A DNA stretch of 64,000 nucleotides from LVI-A0039 sp033105485 (GCA_033105485.1 CP136956.1:62001-126000); one strand, 5' to 3'; shown: positions 17,489-25,200, counted from the first letter of the stretch. Translations and numbers: made by a program. Notes: a model not told the origin generated them from the letters alone.

Positions 17489-17893
17489 ATGTTACCTAAA
17501 GATGCAGTTGAAGTCTTACTTTTACGTGAAATTGTAGAAAACAAAGGGACCAGAGAACGTGTTATTAAAAATGCGATTGAGCAGTACTATGACTTATGTT
17601 TAAAAGTATTAGCAATTTACGAACTTGAGCGTGTAAATGATAAGTATTTCCGTCAAATTCGCGATTATACTGAAAACTCGTATAATAAAAAGAAAATCAA
17701 AGAAGAAGAAATTATATTTATTCGTAAAATCTTCGTTTGTTATAAGATTTATAATGCAATTAATGAAACATTAAAATATAAAGATATGGCCAATTTATTA
17801 ACTTGTAGCATTTATGATGATAGTAAATACTTACAACTTGATAACGAACTATATCAAGAAGTTTTTGATGAAGCCTTTGATATCCATAAATAA
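17489..17893 (+). CDS. Hypothetical helical protein
   Basis: A 134-residue soluble, charged and probably all-helical protein with no motif I recognise. AAAGGAG precedes the ATG, which lies 1 base after the previous stop, so it is cotranslated with that gene. Isoleucine, lysine, glutamate and tyrosine dominate. A TATTAT-like box near 17912 separates it from the next gene, which may have its own promoter. Confidence 0.65.
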   Translation: MLPKDAVEVLLLREIVENKGTRERVIKNAIEQYYDLCLKVLAIYELERVNDKYFRQIRDYTENSYNKKKIKEEEIIFIRKIFVCYKIYNAINETLKYKDMANLLTCSIYDDSKYLQLDNELYQEVFDEAFDIHK

Positions 17894-17932
17894 AAGTGAA
17901 AATATGCTAAAATATTATCGATTGGAGTGGTT

Positions 17933-18784
17933 ATGAGCAAAAACTTTGAAAACAAATACGCTAACTTAAAGAACTATGAATTAGAATCAATGTTTGATTT
18001 ATCTAAAAAGCAGAAAGCACAATTAGAAAGTAAAATTGATGCTAAGACTAAACATAGTTTAAAATTACAAGAACTATACCTTAAATTAAAAACATATGGA
18101 TTTGAAAAATTAGAAGATGAAGTAATCGCTTATGTAGAGCACCATGAATACTTATTAGATAAAGAGCAAATCGGAAAATTCTATGAATTACTTGCATTTG
18201 CAGCTCATGGAGTAAACGATGATTTAGAACAAAAGTATTTAAATTTGGCTGTTGAAAACTTTCCAACTTTATATACAGTAAAGCGTTCAATTTATGCAGC
18301 ACTTAGCGAGAAAAACATTTATATGGCAGCTCGTTTAATGTTAATTGCCTTAGAATCTGACGTTAAATTTGATGATCAATTATCTTACTATAACTTAGTA
18401 GTTGAACATCATTTTGAAGATGACATTGAAGAATACTTCAAATTAATGGATCAATTCCAAGATAAATACATTACTGTTGATAACATTACTGTTGAATTCA
18501 GTTTTAATAAGCTAGTTGCAAACTACTATATTGAAAAACATATAAAAAATAGCGAAGAAGTTCAAGTTTTAAAAGCTAAAAAAGCTGTAAACGAACTATT
18601 ATTAAAAGCGATTAGTAGTATGAAAAATGAAGATGATTTACGTTCCGAAGTGTTACGTGTAAGAACTGCTTTAGCTCGTATTGATAATGAGCAAGACGTT
18701 GATATCTTTGAATTATTATCATTTAACTTATTACCTATTCCTAAAGGAACACCAGAATCTTCACCACTTAACAAAATACATTAA
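17933..18784 (+). CDS. Hypothetical protein with helical (TPR-like) repeats
   Basis: A 283-residue soluble protein. The ATG at 17933 is preferred over the in-frame GTG at 17927 because GGAG lies 5 bases upstream of it. Paired helices such as LEQKYLNLAVENFPTLYTV and YMAARLMLIALESDVKFD resemble tetratricopeptide-type repeats, but no canonical TPR consensus is met. The C-terminus ends in a proline- and serine-rich tail. It is the last gene of the unrecognised trio; a terminator follows. Function unknown. Confidence 0.65.
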   Translation: MSKNFENKYANLKNYELESMFDLSKKQKAQLESKIDAKTKHSLKLQELYLKLKTYGFEKLEDEVIAYVEHHEYLLDKEQIGKFYELLAFAAHGVNDDLEQKYLNLAVENFPTLYTVKRSIYAALSEKNIYMAARLMLIALESDVKFDDQLSYYNLVVEHHFEDDIEEYFKLMDQFQDKYITVDNITVEFSFNKLVANYYIEKHIKNSEEVQVLKAKKAVNELLLKAISSMKNEDDLRSEVLRVRTALARIDNEQDVDIFELLSFNLLPIPKGTPESSPLNKIH

Positions 18785-18788
18785 TTGC

Positions 18789-18816
18789 AGAACTCAATCT
18801 TGAGTTCTTTTTTTTA
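18789..18816 (+). terminator. Rho-independent terminator
   Basis: GAACTCAA, loop TC, TTGAGTTC and a run of T residues, directly after the hypothetical trio. Confidence 0.9.
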
Positions 18817-18880
18817 TATTATATTGGGCACTATATACTATTTAGAGGTATAATAGGAAATATGAGAAGGAGTGATTTAA

Positions 18881-20071
18881 ATGAATAATTTTATATTTGA
18901 TTTAGGAACTAAATTACATTTTGGACAAGATATGTTATCTACATTAGGTGACAATATTAAAAAGTATACAAACGGGACAATTTTACTAACTTATGGAGGT
19001 GGAAGTGTTAAAAGAAGTGGTTTATATGACCGCGTTATTACAATCTTAAATGATAGTGATATTAAGTACATTGAATTAGATGGGATTAAACCGAATCCAG
19101 AAGTAGATACTGCTAGAAAAGGTATTGAGTTAATAAAAGAAAATGATATTGATTTCATATTAGCTGTAGGTGGAGGTAGTGTATTAGATAACTCGAAACA
19201 CATGGCAGTTGGTAGTGCTAGTGAATCAGACATTTGGGACATTATTACTAAAGTAAGTAGTGATATTGATGTCAATAAGATTCCTAATATTGGAACAATT
19301 ATTACTGTTGCAGCTACTGGTAGCGAAATGAACTCAGGTGGTGTGATGACAAATCCTGAATTCGACTTAAAAGTAGGTTATGGACATCCAGCATTAGCTC
19401 CAAAGTTTACTTATGAAGATCCAACAGTATTGGAAACTCTTCCTGAGTATCACCGTCGTGCAGGTGTGTGTGATATCTTATCACACTTATGTGAAAACTA
19501 TTTTGGATCACATACAGACGATGGTTTAGATGATCGTCTAGTTGAAGCTATTATGAAAAATACAATTAATTATGCTGATGATTATTTAGTAAATAACAAT
19601 TATGATAGTTTAGCTAATATTTTTTACTCTAGTACATTAGCATTAAATGGATTAACAAGAATGTCAAGACCAGGTCAAGACTGGTTATCACATGGACTAG
19701 AACATGAAATTAGTGCATTTACAGACTTAACTCACGGTATTGGACTTGCAATTGTTCAACCTAAAGTCTTAGAGTATTACTTAAACAAAGATATAGATGA
19801 AGGAAATAGTACTATTAAGTTTGAAAACTTAGGAGTAAATGTTTTTGAATTTAGTCGTGATGATAGCGACTTAGCTCAAAAAACAGTAAATAAACTAAAA
19901 GAAATTTTTGCGCTATATGGTAATGTTACTTATTTAGAAGATGTTGAAATTCCACGAGGAACTTTAGACAATGATTTAATTGCAAGCCGCGTTGAAAAGT
20001 CAAGTCATTCAAATTATTATAGTTTAACTGAAGTAGAAACACGTGAAATTGTAGAAACTTTTTATAAATAA
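18881..20071 (+). CDS. Iron-containing alcohol dehydrogenase (butanol dehydrogenase-like)
   Basis: A 396-residue group III (Fe-dependent) alcohol dehydrogenase. The NAD(P)-binding GGGSVLDNSKHMA is near residues 97-109, and metal ligands are expected in CDILSHLCENYF (aspartate and histidine) and in HGLEHEISAFTDLTHGIGLAI (two histidines), all present. The length and the GSEMNSGGVMTN segment fit the BDH/YqhD-like branch that reduces aldehydes at the end of sugar fermentation or detoxifies them. GAGAAGGAG precedes the ATG. It is monocistronic, with a TATAAT-like box near 18850 and a terminator at 20084. Confidence 0.93.
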   Translation: MNNFIFDLGTKLHFGQDMLSTLGDNIKKYTNGTILLTYGGGSVKRSGLYDRVITILNDSDIKYIELDGIKPNPEVDTARKGIELIKENDIDFILAVGGGSVLDNSKHMAVGSASESDIWDIITKVSSDIDVNKIPNIGTIITVAATGSEMNSGGVMTNPEFDLKVGYGHPALAPKFTYEDPTVLETLPEYHRRAGVCDILSHLCENYFGSHTDDGLDDRLVEAIMKNTINYADDYLVNNNYDSLANIFYSSTLALNGLTRMSRPGQDWLSHGLEHEISAFTDLTHGIGLAIVQPKVLEYYLNKDIDEGNSTIKFENLGVNVFEFSRDDSDLAQKTVNKLKEIFALYGNVTYLEDVEIPRGTLDNDLIASRVEKSSHSNYYSLTEVETREIVETFYK

Positions 20072-20083
20072 TAGATAATTAAG

Positions 20084-20108
20084 GCAACCAGTTTATGGTT
20101 GCTTTTTT
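20084..20108 (+). terminator. Terminator after the alcohol dehydrogenase
   Basis: GCAACCA/TGGTTGC stem with a 5-base loop, then six T residues. Confidence 0.9.
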
Positions 20109-20175
20109 ATGGGGCAATAAGGATTTACATAGTAATTTTAAAGGTAATCATATGCTTTAATATTTAGGAGGTAAT

Positions 20176-20790
20176 ATGCAATTAAATCTAATTTGGGATC
20201 TAGATGGAACTTTAATTGACACTTACAAGTTGATTGAAAGTTCACTAATTGAAACTCTAGATCATTTTAATATAAATTTTAACTTAAACGAACTTCAAGA
20301 TTATATTAAAGATACTTCAGTATCAACGTATCTTAAAGAGCAGGAGAAGTTAAATAATCTTGAACCACTAATAATGAAAAATCATTTTTCGAAAAACTTA
20401 CAAGATAAAAACGATATTATTGAACTAATGTCAGATGCAAAATATGTTTTAGATACTCTTAATGATCTTAATATCAGTAATTACTTATTTACTAATAAAG
20501 GAGCAAATACTCACAATGCATTAGCTAACTTAGAACTTGATAGTTCTTTTATAGAGGTTATAACTAGTCGTGATGGTTTCTTAAAGAAGCCTGCTCCACA
20601 CGCAATTGAATATTTAGTAGAGAAGTATAACTTAGATTAAAACGTAACTTATTGTATCGGTGATCGTGATCTTGATAACCGTCTTGCTAGAAATAGTAAT
20701 ATTCATAGTATAAATTTAAATACCGATAGTTACGATAGTATTAAAATCGATAAACTTACTGATATCTTTACAGTACTTAACATAAAGTAA
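20176..20790 (+). pseudogene. HAD-family phosphatase interrupted by an in-frame stop
   Basis: The frame starts with LIWDLDGTLIDT (HAD motif I, nucleophile and acid aspartates) after a TAGGAGGT site, continues through a cap domain and LFTNKG (motif II), and reaches the motif III lysine (FLKKPAPHAIEYL). A TAA at 20638-20640 then stops it. In the same frame, the next 49 codons encode motif IV (YCIGDRDLDNRLARN) and a normal C-terminus ending at 20788-20790. Without the stop it would be a ~204-residue phosphoglycolate phosphatase-like enzyme. The stop removes the metal-binding aspartates, so the short product should be inactive unless the stop is read through. The change looks recent, since nothing else is damaged. 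Confidence 0.85.
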
Positions 20791-20808
20791 ACCTCCTATA
20801 TTAGGAGG
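20782..20808 (+). repeat. 27-bp direct repeat, copy 1 (gene end plus hairpin)
   Basis: Identical to 21303-21329. It covers the last codons and stop of the HAD pseudogene and the CCTCCTA/TAGGAGG hairpin. No T run follows this copy, so as a terminator it is weak. Confidence 0.9.
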
Positions 20809-20865
20809 TGCTTGTAAATTATAGCACAGCAAATACTACAAAATAAAATTACTGTTTGAATAAAT

Positions 20866-20895
20866 TTGACAACTTAGTTATAAAGATGTTAAAAT
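20866..20895 (+). promoter_or_regulatory. Promoter of the antisense RNA candidate
   Basis: TTGACA (20866-20871), an 18-base spacer, TAAAAT (20890-20895). It points to the convergent toxin gene; the start would be near 20902. Confidence 0.6.
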
Positions 20896-20901
20896 ATATT
20901 T

Positions 20902-20960
20902 TGTAATATGGTGAAGCAAATTACAAGAAAAGGGAACCTGCGCGAACAGGTTCCCTTCCT
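20902..20960 (+). ncRNA. Candidate antisense antitoxin RNA (RNA II-like)
   Basis: A short RNA of about 60 bases is predicted from the promoter at 20866. It would fold into two hairpins: TTGTAAT/ATTACAA with a 12-base loop (20901-20926), and the GC-rich hairpin 20931-20956. The first loop (20908-20919) can pair over 12 positions, two of them G-U, with the loop of the matching hairpin near the 3' end of the toxin mRNA. Size and plan match RNA II of the pAD1 par system. Predicted only. Confidence 0.5.
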
Positions 20961-20994
20961 TATGTCTTAGAGAGTAATATAGCGAAGCAATTAC
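20903..20994 (+). repeat. Direct repeats flanking the shared hairpin
   Basis: 20903-20924 and 20974-20994 are alike (GTAATAT, then GAAGCA, then ATTAC), with two mismatches and one missing base. One copy belongs to each convergent transcript; they flank the hairpin at 20931-20956. Confidence 0.8.
20931..20956. terminator. Hairpin shared by two convergent transcripts
   Basis: AGGGAACCTG/CAGGTTCCCT, a 10-bp GC-rich stem with a 6-base loop. On the minus strand TTTTCTT follows, making a good terminator; on the plus strand the T tract is weak. The minus-strand loop reads TTCGCG, which contains a YUNR (U-turn) pattern as used in kissing antisense pairs. Confidence 0.8.
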
Positions 20995-20998
20995 CTAG

Positions 20999-21079
20999 TT
21001 ATCGAAATAACATAAGTAATCTTAGAGCATAAAAAACTAGAATGAGTACTTTTGTAACTCTTTCAAGTTTCTTGTCCAT
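20999..21079 (-). CDS. Candidate type I toxin, 26-residue hydrophobic peptide
   Basis: ATG at 21079 with TAGGAGAGTG as ribosome site. The peptide starts MDKKLERVTK and then has one hydrophobic helix, VLILVFYALRLLMLF, ending in arginine: a charged N-terminus plus a single membrane span, as in Fst/TxpA-type toxins, though the sequence itself is not one I recognise. A TGn-TATAAT promoter lies upstream (21162-21170). The predicted mRNA is about 230 bases with a long leader. In the leader AACATTG/CAATGTT forms a hairpin just before the ribosome site, and its 5' part (21119-21129) is perfectly complementary to its 3' part (20970-20980), a feature of type I toxin mRNAs that delays translation. Toxicity is inferred. 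Confidence 0.6.
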   Translation of the reverse strand: MDKKLERVTKVLILVFYALRLLMLFR

Positions 21080-21161
21080 CACTCTCCTAACATTGTTACT
21101 CTTACAGCCAATGTTATCATATTACTCTCCATGGTAGTTTCTTGTCATTCCGGACACGCAA

Positions 21162-21170
21162 ATTATAACA
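21162..21170 (-). promoter_or_regulatory. Extended -10 promoter of the toxin candidate
   Basis: On the minus strand TGT is followed by TATAAT. No good -35 box is seen, as is usual for extended -10 promoters. Start expected near 21155. Confidence 0.55.
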
Positions 21171-21236
21171 TTGATTATTGTATTTACGATAAAAAAGCAA
21201 AAAAAAAATCATACCATATCATTAATAGATTCAACT

Positions 21237-21311
21237 AATCGTGTTAGTAAAAATGATCTCAATACCACGAGTAAGTTAATTTACATATATAAACCATTAA
21301 AGATAAAGTAA
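21237..21311 (+). pseudogene. C-terminal relic of a second HAD phosphatase copy
   Basis: The frame reads NRVSKNDLNTTSK and ends KPLKIK, which aligns with the end of the broken HAD gene upstream (NRLARNSN, ending LNIK). It is followed by the same hairpin as in that gene. This suggests an old tandem duplicate of which only the tail remains. Similarity is short, so confidence is moderate. Confidence 0.4.
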
Positions 21312-21336
21312 ACCTCCTATATTAGGAGGCTTTTTT
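21303..21336 (+). terminator. 27-bp direct repeat, copy 2, acting as terminator
   Basis: Identical over 21303-21329 to 20782-20808. Here CCTCCTA/TAGGAGG is followed by CTTTTTTT, so it is a true plus-strand terminator although no intact plus-strand gene now lies before it; it fits the HAD relic. Confidence 0.85.
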
Positions 21337-22106
21337 TAAATATTTGGAATAAAATCTAATAACGTTTCGCAGATATGAGTAGGAGCAATATCATATTTTG
21401 CTAATTCTTCGCGACGAGTAAGACCTGTATTTACAAAGATTGTATCAATATCAAGATTAATACCTGACATAATATCTGTCATGTAATTATCACCAATCAT
21501 TGCAACCTCAGTATTACTTAAACCTAACTGATCTAAAGCTTCTTGCATAATATTCTTTTCCGGCTTTCCAATTGTAATCGGCGTAACCTCAGTGCTATAT
21601 TCTACTAGTTTGGCTAAAGCTCCATTACCTGGTAACATTCCACGTTCGCTTGGAAGCGCGATATCTGGATTTGTAGAAATAAATGTAGCACCATTTCTAA
21701 TTGCTAAACATGCATCAGCAAATTTATTATAATCAACATTTTTATCTAATCCAACAACTACTGTATTTGCTTCTAAATAGTTAGAAGTAGTCGTAATATT
21801 AGCATCAGCCAAAGCCCCAATAACACCACCTTCACCAATGTGGTATACAACTGCATCAGGAAGATGTTTAGTAATATAGTTAGCAGTAGCTCTTGCAGTA
21901 GTTACGATGTTTTCTTCACCAACTGTATAACCCATAGCTGAAAGTTTTTTAACAACATCCGCTTCAGTAGCAGTTGAGTTATTCGTTACAAATTTAAATG
22001 GAATCCCTTTAGCTAATAGTTCATCAGTAAACTTAATAGTTTCAGGTATAACTTTAGCTCCTAAATAGGCTGTACCATCTAAATCAATTAAATATCCTTT
22101 ATACAT
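21336..22106 (-). CDS. HAD-IIA phosphatase, NagD/YutF-like
   Basis: A 256-residue HAD subfamily IIA hydrolase. Motif I DLDGTAYLG is at residues 8-16, motif II FVTNNST near 39-45, motif III lysine in ITIGKPEKNIMQEAL and motif IV AMIGDNYMTDIMSGINLD follow, all intact. The cap between motifs II and III is of the C2 type as in NagD, AraL and YutF, which dephosphorylate sugar phosphates or nucleotides. AAGGAG precedes the ATG. It is transcribed alone, ending at the gene border where the plus-strand terminator lies; the minus-strand T tract there is weak. Confidence 0.92.
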   Translation of the reverse strand: MYKGYLIDLDGTAYLGAKVIPETIKFTDELLAKGIPFKFVTNNSTATEADVVKKLSAMGYTVGEENIVTTARATANYITKHLPDAVVYHIGEGGVIGALADANITTTSNYLEANTVVVGLDKNVDYNKFADACLAIRNGATFISTNPDIALPSERGMLPGNGALAKLVEYSTEVTPITIGKPEKNIMQEALDQLGLSNTEVAMIGDNYMTDIMSGINLDIDTIFVNTGLTRREELAKYDIAPTHICETLLDFIPNI

Positions 22107-22746
22107 AAAATTCTCCTTAAATAAATTTCACTAGTATATATAGTATACCAAGGATTACTATTTGTAGTTTCTTATATTAGTAGTCTTTATTTAGTATAAT
22201 AGAACTAAAGCTCATAAAGATGGATACAACGATAGTTATGCTGCAAATTTATGGATTCAAAGTGAACAGATGATTAATTACATATATCATTAACAGAAAA
22301 AGAACAACTAGATAAGTTATAAAAAAATTGTTATTTCTAGGCTTTTTCTTCATGCTCATCTTGTTTCCGATAATATATATTATGTAAAGTAATATTATTT
22401 ATAATAAAATATAGGAATACTATATTAATAATAAACCTATATATTGTATTAATATCTTATAAACTACTAATTAATAAGATTTATATTATCTATATTATTT
22501 ATATTATTGTTATATAACTATCTGTTATTATACATTGACAATATTACTGCATATTTATATTACAGTGATGTGTATCTAATAATAACTCAAATCTCTGAGA
22601 TTGCATTTACAGCTGATTGGTAAGGTAATTATCCATTAAATGTATTTTTTAGAATTATCGTCAATCTCTCAGAATGCATTTAGAAAGAAAAAACGGACAA
22701 CTATACATCTAAATTACTTTTTAATACTTGAAAAATTATTCAAGTA
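22107..22746. other. AT-rich intergenic region with two short direct repeats
   Basis: No convincing gene. The segment 22350-22560 is almost only A and T. Two related words lie at 22587-22609 and 22661-22682 (both contain ATCTCT, AGA and TGCATTTA; two mismatches, one gap). At 22201-22293 a plus-strand frame without start encodes KDGYNDSYAANLWIQ and stops; this may be a gene relic. A TTGACA at 22535-22540 could be a -35 box. No TATAAT-type -10 fits well. Confidence 0.6.
22724..22746 (-). terminator. Hairpin after nth
   Basis: AATACTTGAA/TTCAAGTATT, a 10-bp perfect stem; on the minus strand it comes directly after the nth stop and is followed by AAAAAG rather than T, so termination is uncertain in that direction; on the plus strand AATTATAATT follows. 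Confidence 0.45.
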
Positions 22747-23376
22747 TTAATTATAATTATTCTTATAGTATCTACATTCTGTTTGTAACTTACAGTTTGT
22801 ACAATTGGGATTTTTAGCTGTACAATGATAACGCCCAAAATAAATTAAACTTTGATGATAGCTATTAATATTTTCACCTTTTAATAATCGTTCTAACGTC
22901 TGTTCTGCATATAGTTCATTTCGATGTTCTGGTATTATTTTAAGTCGTTTACAGGTTCTTAATACATGTGTATCAACAGCCATATATGGCATATCAAATA
23001 ATATTGCTAAAACAACATTTGCTGTTTTTTGTCCAACACCAGGCATTTCCATTAATTTTTTTCGATCATTTGGCAATCTATAATTAAAATCATTTTTGTA
23101 AAATTTACATATTTTTATAATATTGTTAGCTTTTGCCTTTGTTAACCCAATTGGCTTAATGATCTCTTTGATTTCCTCTAAATCTGCTTCTAGATAATCA
23201 TCAGCTGTTCTAAATAAATTAAATAGGGTATCAGTAATCTTATTTACTGCCTTATCTGTAGTTTGAGCGGATAACATTACAGCTAATACTAGTTCTAATT
23301 CATTTGTATAGTTTAGTTCTGGTGTCGCATCTGGGAAATAGCTTTTAGCTACTTGTAATCTCTCTAATTTTGTCAT
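22747..23376 (-). CDS. nth: Endonuclease III (DNA glycosylase/AP lyase)
   Basis: A 209-residue base-excision repair enzyme that removes oxidised pyrimidines. The helix-hairpin-helix MPGVGQKTANVVLA holds the catalytic lysine, VDTHVLRTCKRL the catalytic aspartate, and the C-terminal C-x6-C-x2-C-x5-C (CTAKNPNCTNCKLQTEC) binds the 4Fe-4S cluster. The start is set at the ATG at 23376 (MTKLERLQ) because GGAG lies 5 bases upstream; the longer frame begins 6 codons earlier but its spacing to GGAG is too short. It stands alone, divergent from the small gene at 23449. Confidence 0.95.
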   Translation of the reverse strand: MTKLERLQVAKSYFPDATPELNYTNELELVLAVMLSAQTTDKAVNKITDTLFNLFRTADDYLEADLEEIKEIIKPIGLTKAKANNIIKICKFYKNDFNYRLPNDRKKLMEMPGVGQKTANVVLAILFDMPYMAVDTHVLRTCKRLKIIPEHRNELYAEQTLERLLKGENINSYHQSLIYFGRYHCTAKNPNCTNCKLQTECRYYKNNYN

Positions 23377-23448
23377 CATTCTCCATATATTCAATTGATA
23401 TATATATTATATGATATAATGTTGATATATGCAAATTTGTGAGGTATT

Positions 23449-23931
23449 ATGAGAGAAAATAAAGAATTATATGAAAATGAAATCCTAGATTATTATACGG
23501 AGTTAATAAAAACAACGTATTTAAAAGAAAATCAAAACTTAGGTATCAATGCTAGAAATAAGGTTATTGCACAATATAACCGTCTTATGCAAGAGGAAAA
23601 GGTTGCCAATATTAACTCGTTAATTACGAGAATTGGTAACAAAGAAACTTTATCTGCAATCTCTACTGCTGCTTATATTAGTACAGTAGAATCTGTTTCA
23701 CCATTATTACATGTGTATGCAAACGTGCAAATTTACGTTTCAATTAAAAGTCAATTTTTAAACCAGAGCGTAGATCCATTACAAGTTATTGCAACATTTG
23801 ATCCAAGTATTTGGCATAACGAAAATATTCAGAACTATGCAAATGCAGCTCTTGAATATAATAAATACAGCTTAATGTTAAATTCAGCAATGGATAAAAT
23901 TAATGCACAAACTAGAGTATCAAAAAAGTAG
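23449..23931 (+). CDS. Hypothetical protein
   Basis: A 160-residue soluble protein with no motif I recognise. It looks all-helical, with an acidic N-terminus, and the C-terminus is rich in N, A and Q. TGAGG precedes the ATG, and GATATAATG, a good -10 box, lies about 35 bases upstream and is close to the divergent nth start. A terminator follows. Function unknown. Confidence 0.65.
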   Translation: MRENKELYENEILDYYTELIKTTYLKENQNLGINARNKVIAQYNRLMQEEKVANINSLITRIGNKETLSAISTAAYISTVESVSPLLHVYANVQIYVSIKSQFLNQSVDPLQVIATFDPSIWHNENIQNYANAALEYNKYSLMLNSAMDKINAQTRVSKK

Positions 23932-23950
23932 CTAAATAAGCTACTTTTCT
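23924..23950. terminator. Bidirectional terminator
   Basis: AAAGTAGCT/AGCTACTTT stem with a 5-base loop, A run before and T run after. It overlaps the stop of the 160-residue gene and serves the convergent ABC permease gene as well. Confidence 0.85.
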
Positions 23951-24558
23951 TAATGTTCAATTCGTTTAAGTTCTTCTGAAAACCTTCTATTCATGAATGT
24001 TACAGCAAAGAATAATCCAATCATTGTAATAAACATTAAATAGGTTGGTAAACTACGTGTCATTAACGCTAACATTGATATTCCTGTTACCGAAATAATA
24101 ATACTATTACGCAATAACATATTTCTTAGATTGATCGTTACATATTGTAAAAAATAAATATAAAATAAATTATTTATTAATATTAATATTAAATATATTA
24201 CTTGCTGTACAGCATTAACATGCGTAAAATAAATAGCGTTTTCAATTAAGCTAGTCAGGATTGTAAGTGGTGCTGTAATTGCAAATATCGATAAAGTTCG
24301 ATAGACCATTACATAGTTTTCACTTTTCATTAAAATTAAATAATCAAAAATTTTAGTTCCTTCTTCTTCAATTAATATTTCAAGTGTAATAATTAAACTT
24401 AAAAATGTCGGTATAAAACATACGAATAAGAGAATCGGAAAGTTTAATAGTGTATTATGGATATGTAAATTTAAAAATATTGAAGGAATTAAGATAATTA
24501 ATACATAAAAAAACTTATAATTAGATTGCCACAGCATATTTAATATTGTCATTACCAT
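23950..24558 (-). CDS. Putative ABC transporter membrane subunit
   Basis: A 202-residue membrane protein with about six hydrophobic segments (near 13-30, 33-55, 85-105, 118-140, 145-165, 168-188). No family motif is recognised; the call comes from topology and from the coupled ATPase-like gene, whose TAA overlaps this ATG (TAATG) with GAGGAG just before. It resembles small ABC-2-type permeases. The substrate is unknown. Confidence 0.6.
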   Translation of the reverse strand: MVMTILNMLWQSNYKFFYVLIILIPSIFLNLHIHNTLLNFPILLFVCFIPTFLSLIITLEILIEEEGTKIFDYLILMKSENYVMVYRTLSIFAITAPLTILTSLIENAIYFTHVNAVQQVIYLILILINNLFYIYFLQYVTINLRNMLLRNSIIISVTGISMLALMTRSLPTYLMFITMIGLFFAVTFMNRRFSEELKRIEH

Positions 24559-25160
24559 TAGTTCTCCTCAAATACTAGTTTTTTGTCTTTTATTTCGATA
24601 ATACGGGGTTTAAACTCCTCAATCTCATGGGAATTCAGTTTTGAAAAAATAATCGTAATATCACGCTCTATTTGCTTCAGATAGGTTTTTATTAAATCTA
24701 TTTGATATTTATTTAAATTAGCAAAAGGGTCACTTAGTAAATAGACTGTTGCTTCAGTATTTAAAAACACACAAATTACTTGCACTAACTTTATTACATC
24801 TACATTTAAACCCTTCACTTTACGCTCTAAAATATTTTCAATTTCGAAATGATTAATAAGTACCTTAACTTTCATATGAGTTGTACCAAAGAATCTACTG
24901 TAAAATTGGATATTTTGTTTTACTGTTAGCCCTTCAATTAAGATTGGATTTGTCGGCAAGTATACAACACCATTCTCTGCATGATACTTAATGTTAGGAT
25001 TATATTTTGATGCAGCAAAAGCTAGTTCTTCTAATAAAGCATTTTTACGCTTTACCATACGACCAGCTAATAGATAAGTTTCACGTCCAAAGTTGAAATT
25101 AATATCTTCTAATACAGTTAAATCATCTAACATTATATTTGCATTTTTTAGTTTAATCAT
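24558..25160 (-). CDS. ABC ATPase-like protein with degenerate nucleotide-binding motifs
   Basis: A 200-residue protein with the outline of an ABC ATPase: LEDINFNFGRETYLLAG leads to the Walker A place, LPTNPILIEGLTVKQNIQFY to the Q-loop, and VYLLSDPFANLN to Walker B. But all key motifs are changed: Walker A is GRMVKRKNAL without the GxGK(S/T) core, the signature is KGLNVDVIKL rather than LSGGQ, Walker B has SDPF where DEP is normal, and the H-loop is ifSKLN. It probably does not hydrolyse ATP. The frame is intact and coupled to a membrane protein gene, so it seems to be kept for a structural role; decay in progress is the alternative. Confidence 0.65.
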   Translation of the reverse strand: MIKLKNANIMLDDLTVLEDINFNFGRETYLLAGRMVKRKNALLEELAFAASKYNPNIKYHAENGVVYLPTNPILIEGLTVKQNIQFYSRFFGTTHMKVKVLINHFEIENILERKVKGLNVDVIKLVQVICVFLNTEATVYLLSDPFANLNKYQIDLIKTYLKQIERDITIIFSKLNSHEIEEFKPRIIEIKDKKLVFEEN

Positions 25161-25173
25161 ATAATCCTTTCTA

Positions 25174-25200
25174 TAAAAAAAGACAACTGAATAGTTGTCT
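25174..25200 (-). terminator. Terminator between the exonuclease and the ABC-like genes
   Basis: AGACAACT/AGTTGTCT stem with a 4-base loop; T run on the minus strand. It separates the 25199-26781 operon from the ABC-like pair, which has AAAGGA before its own ATG. Confidence 0.9.
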
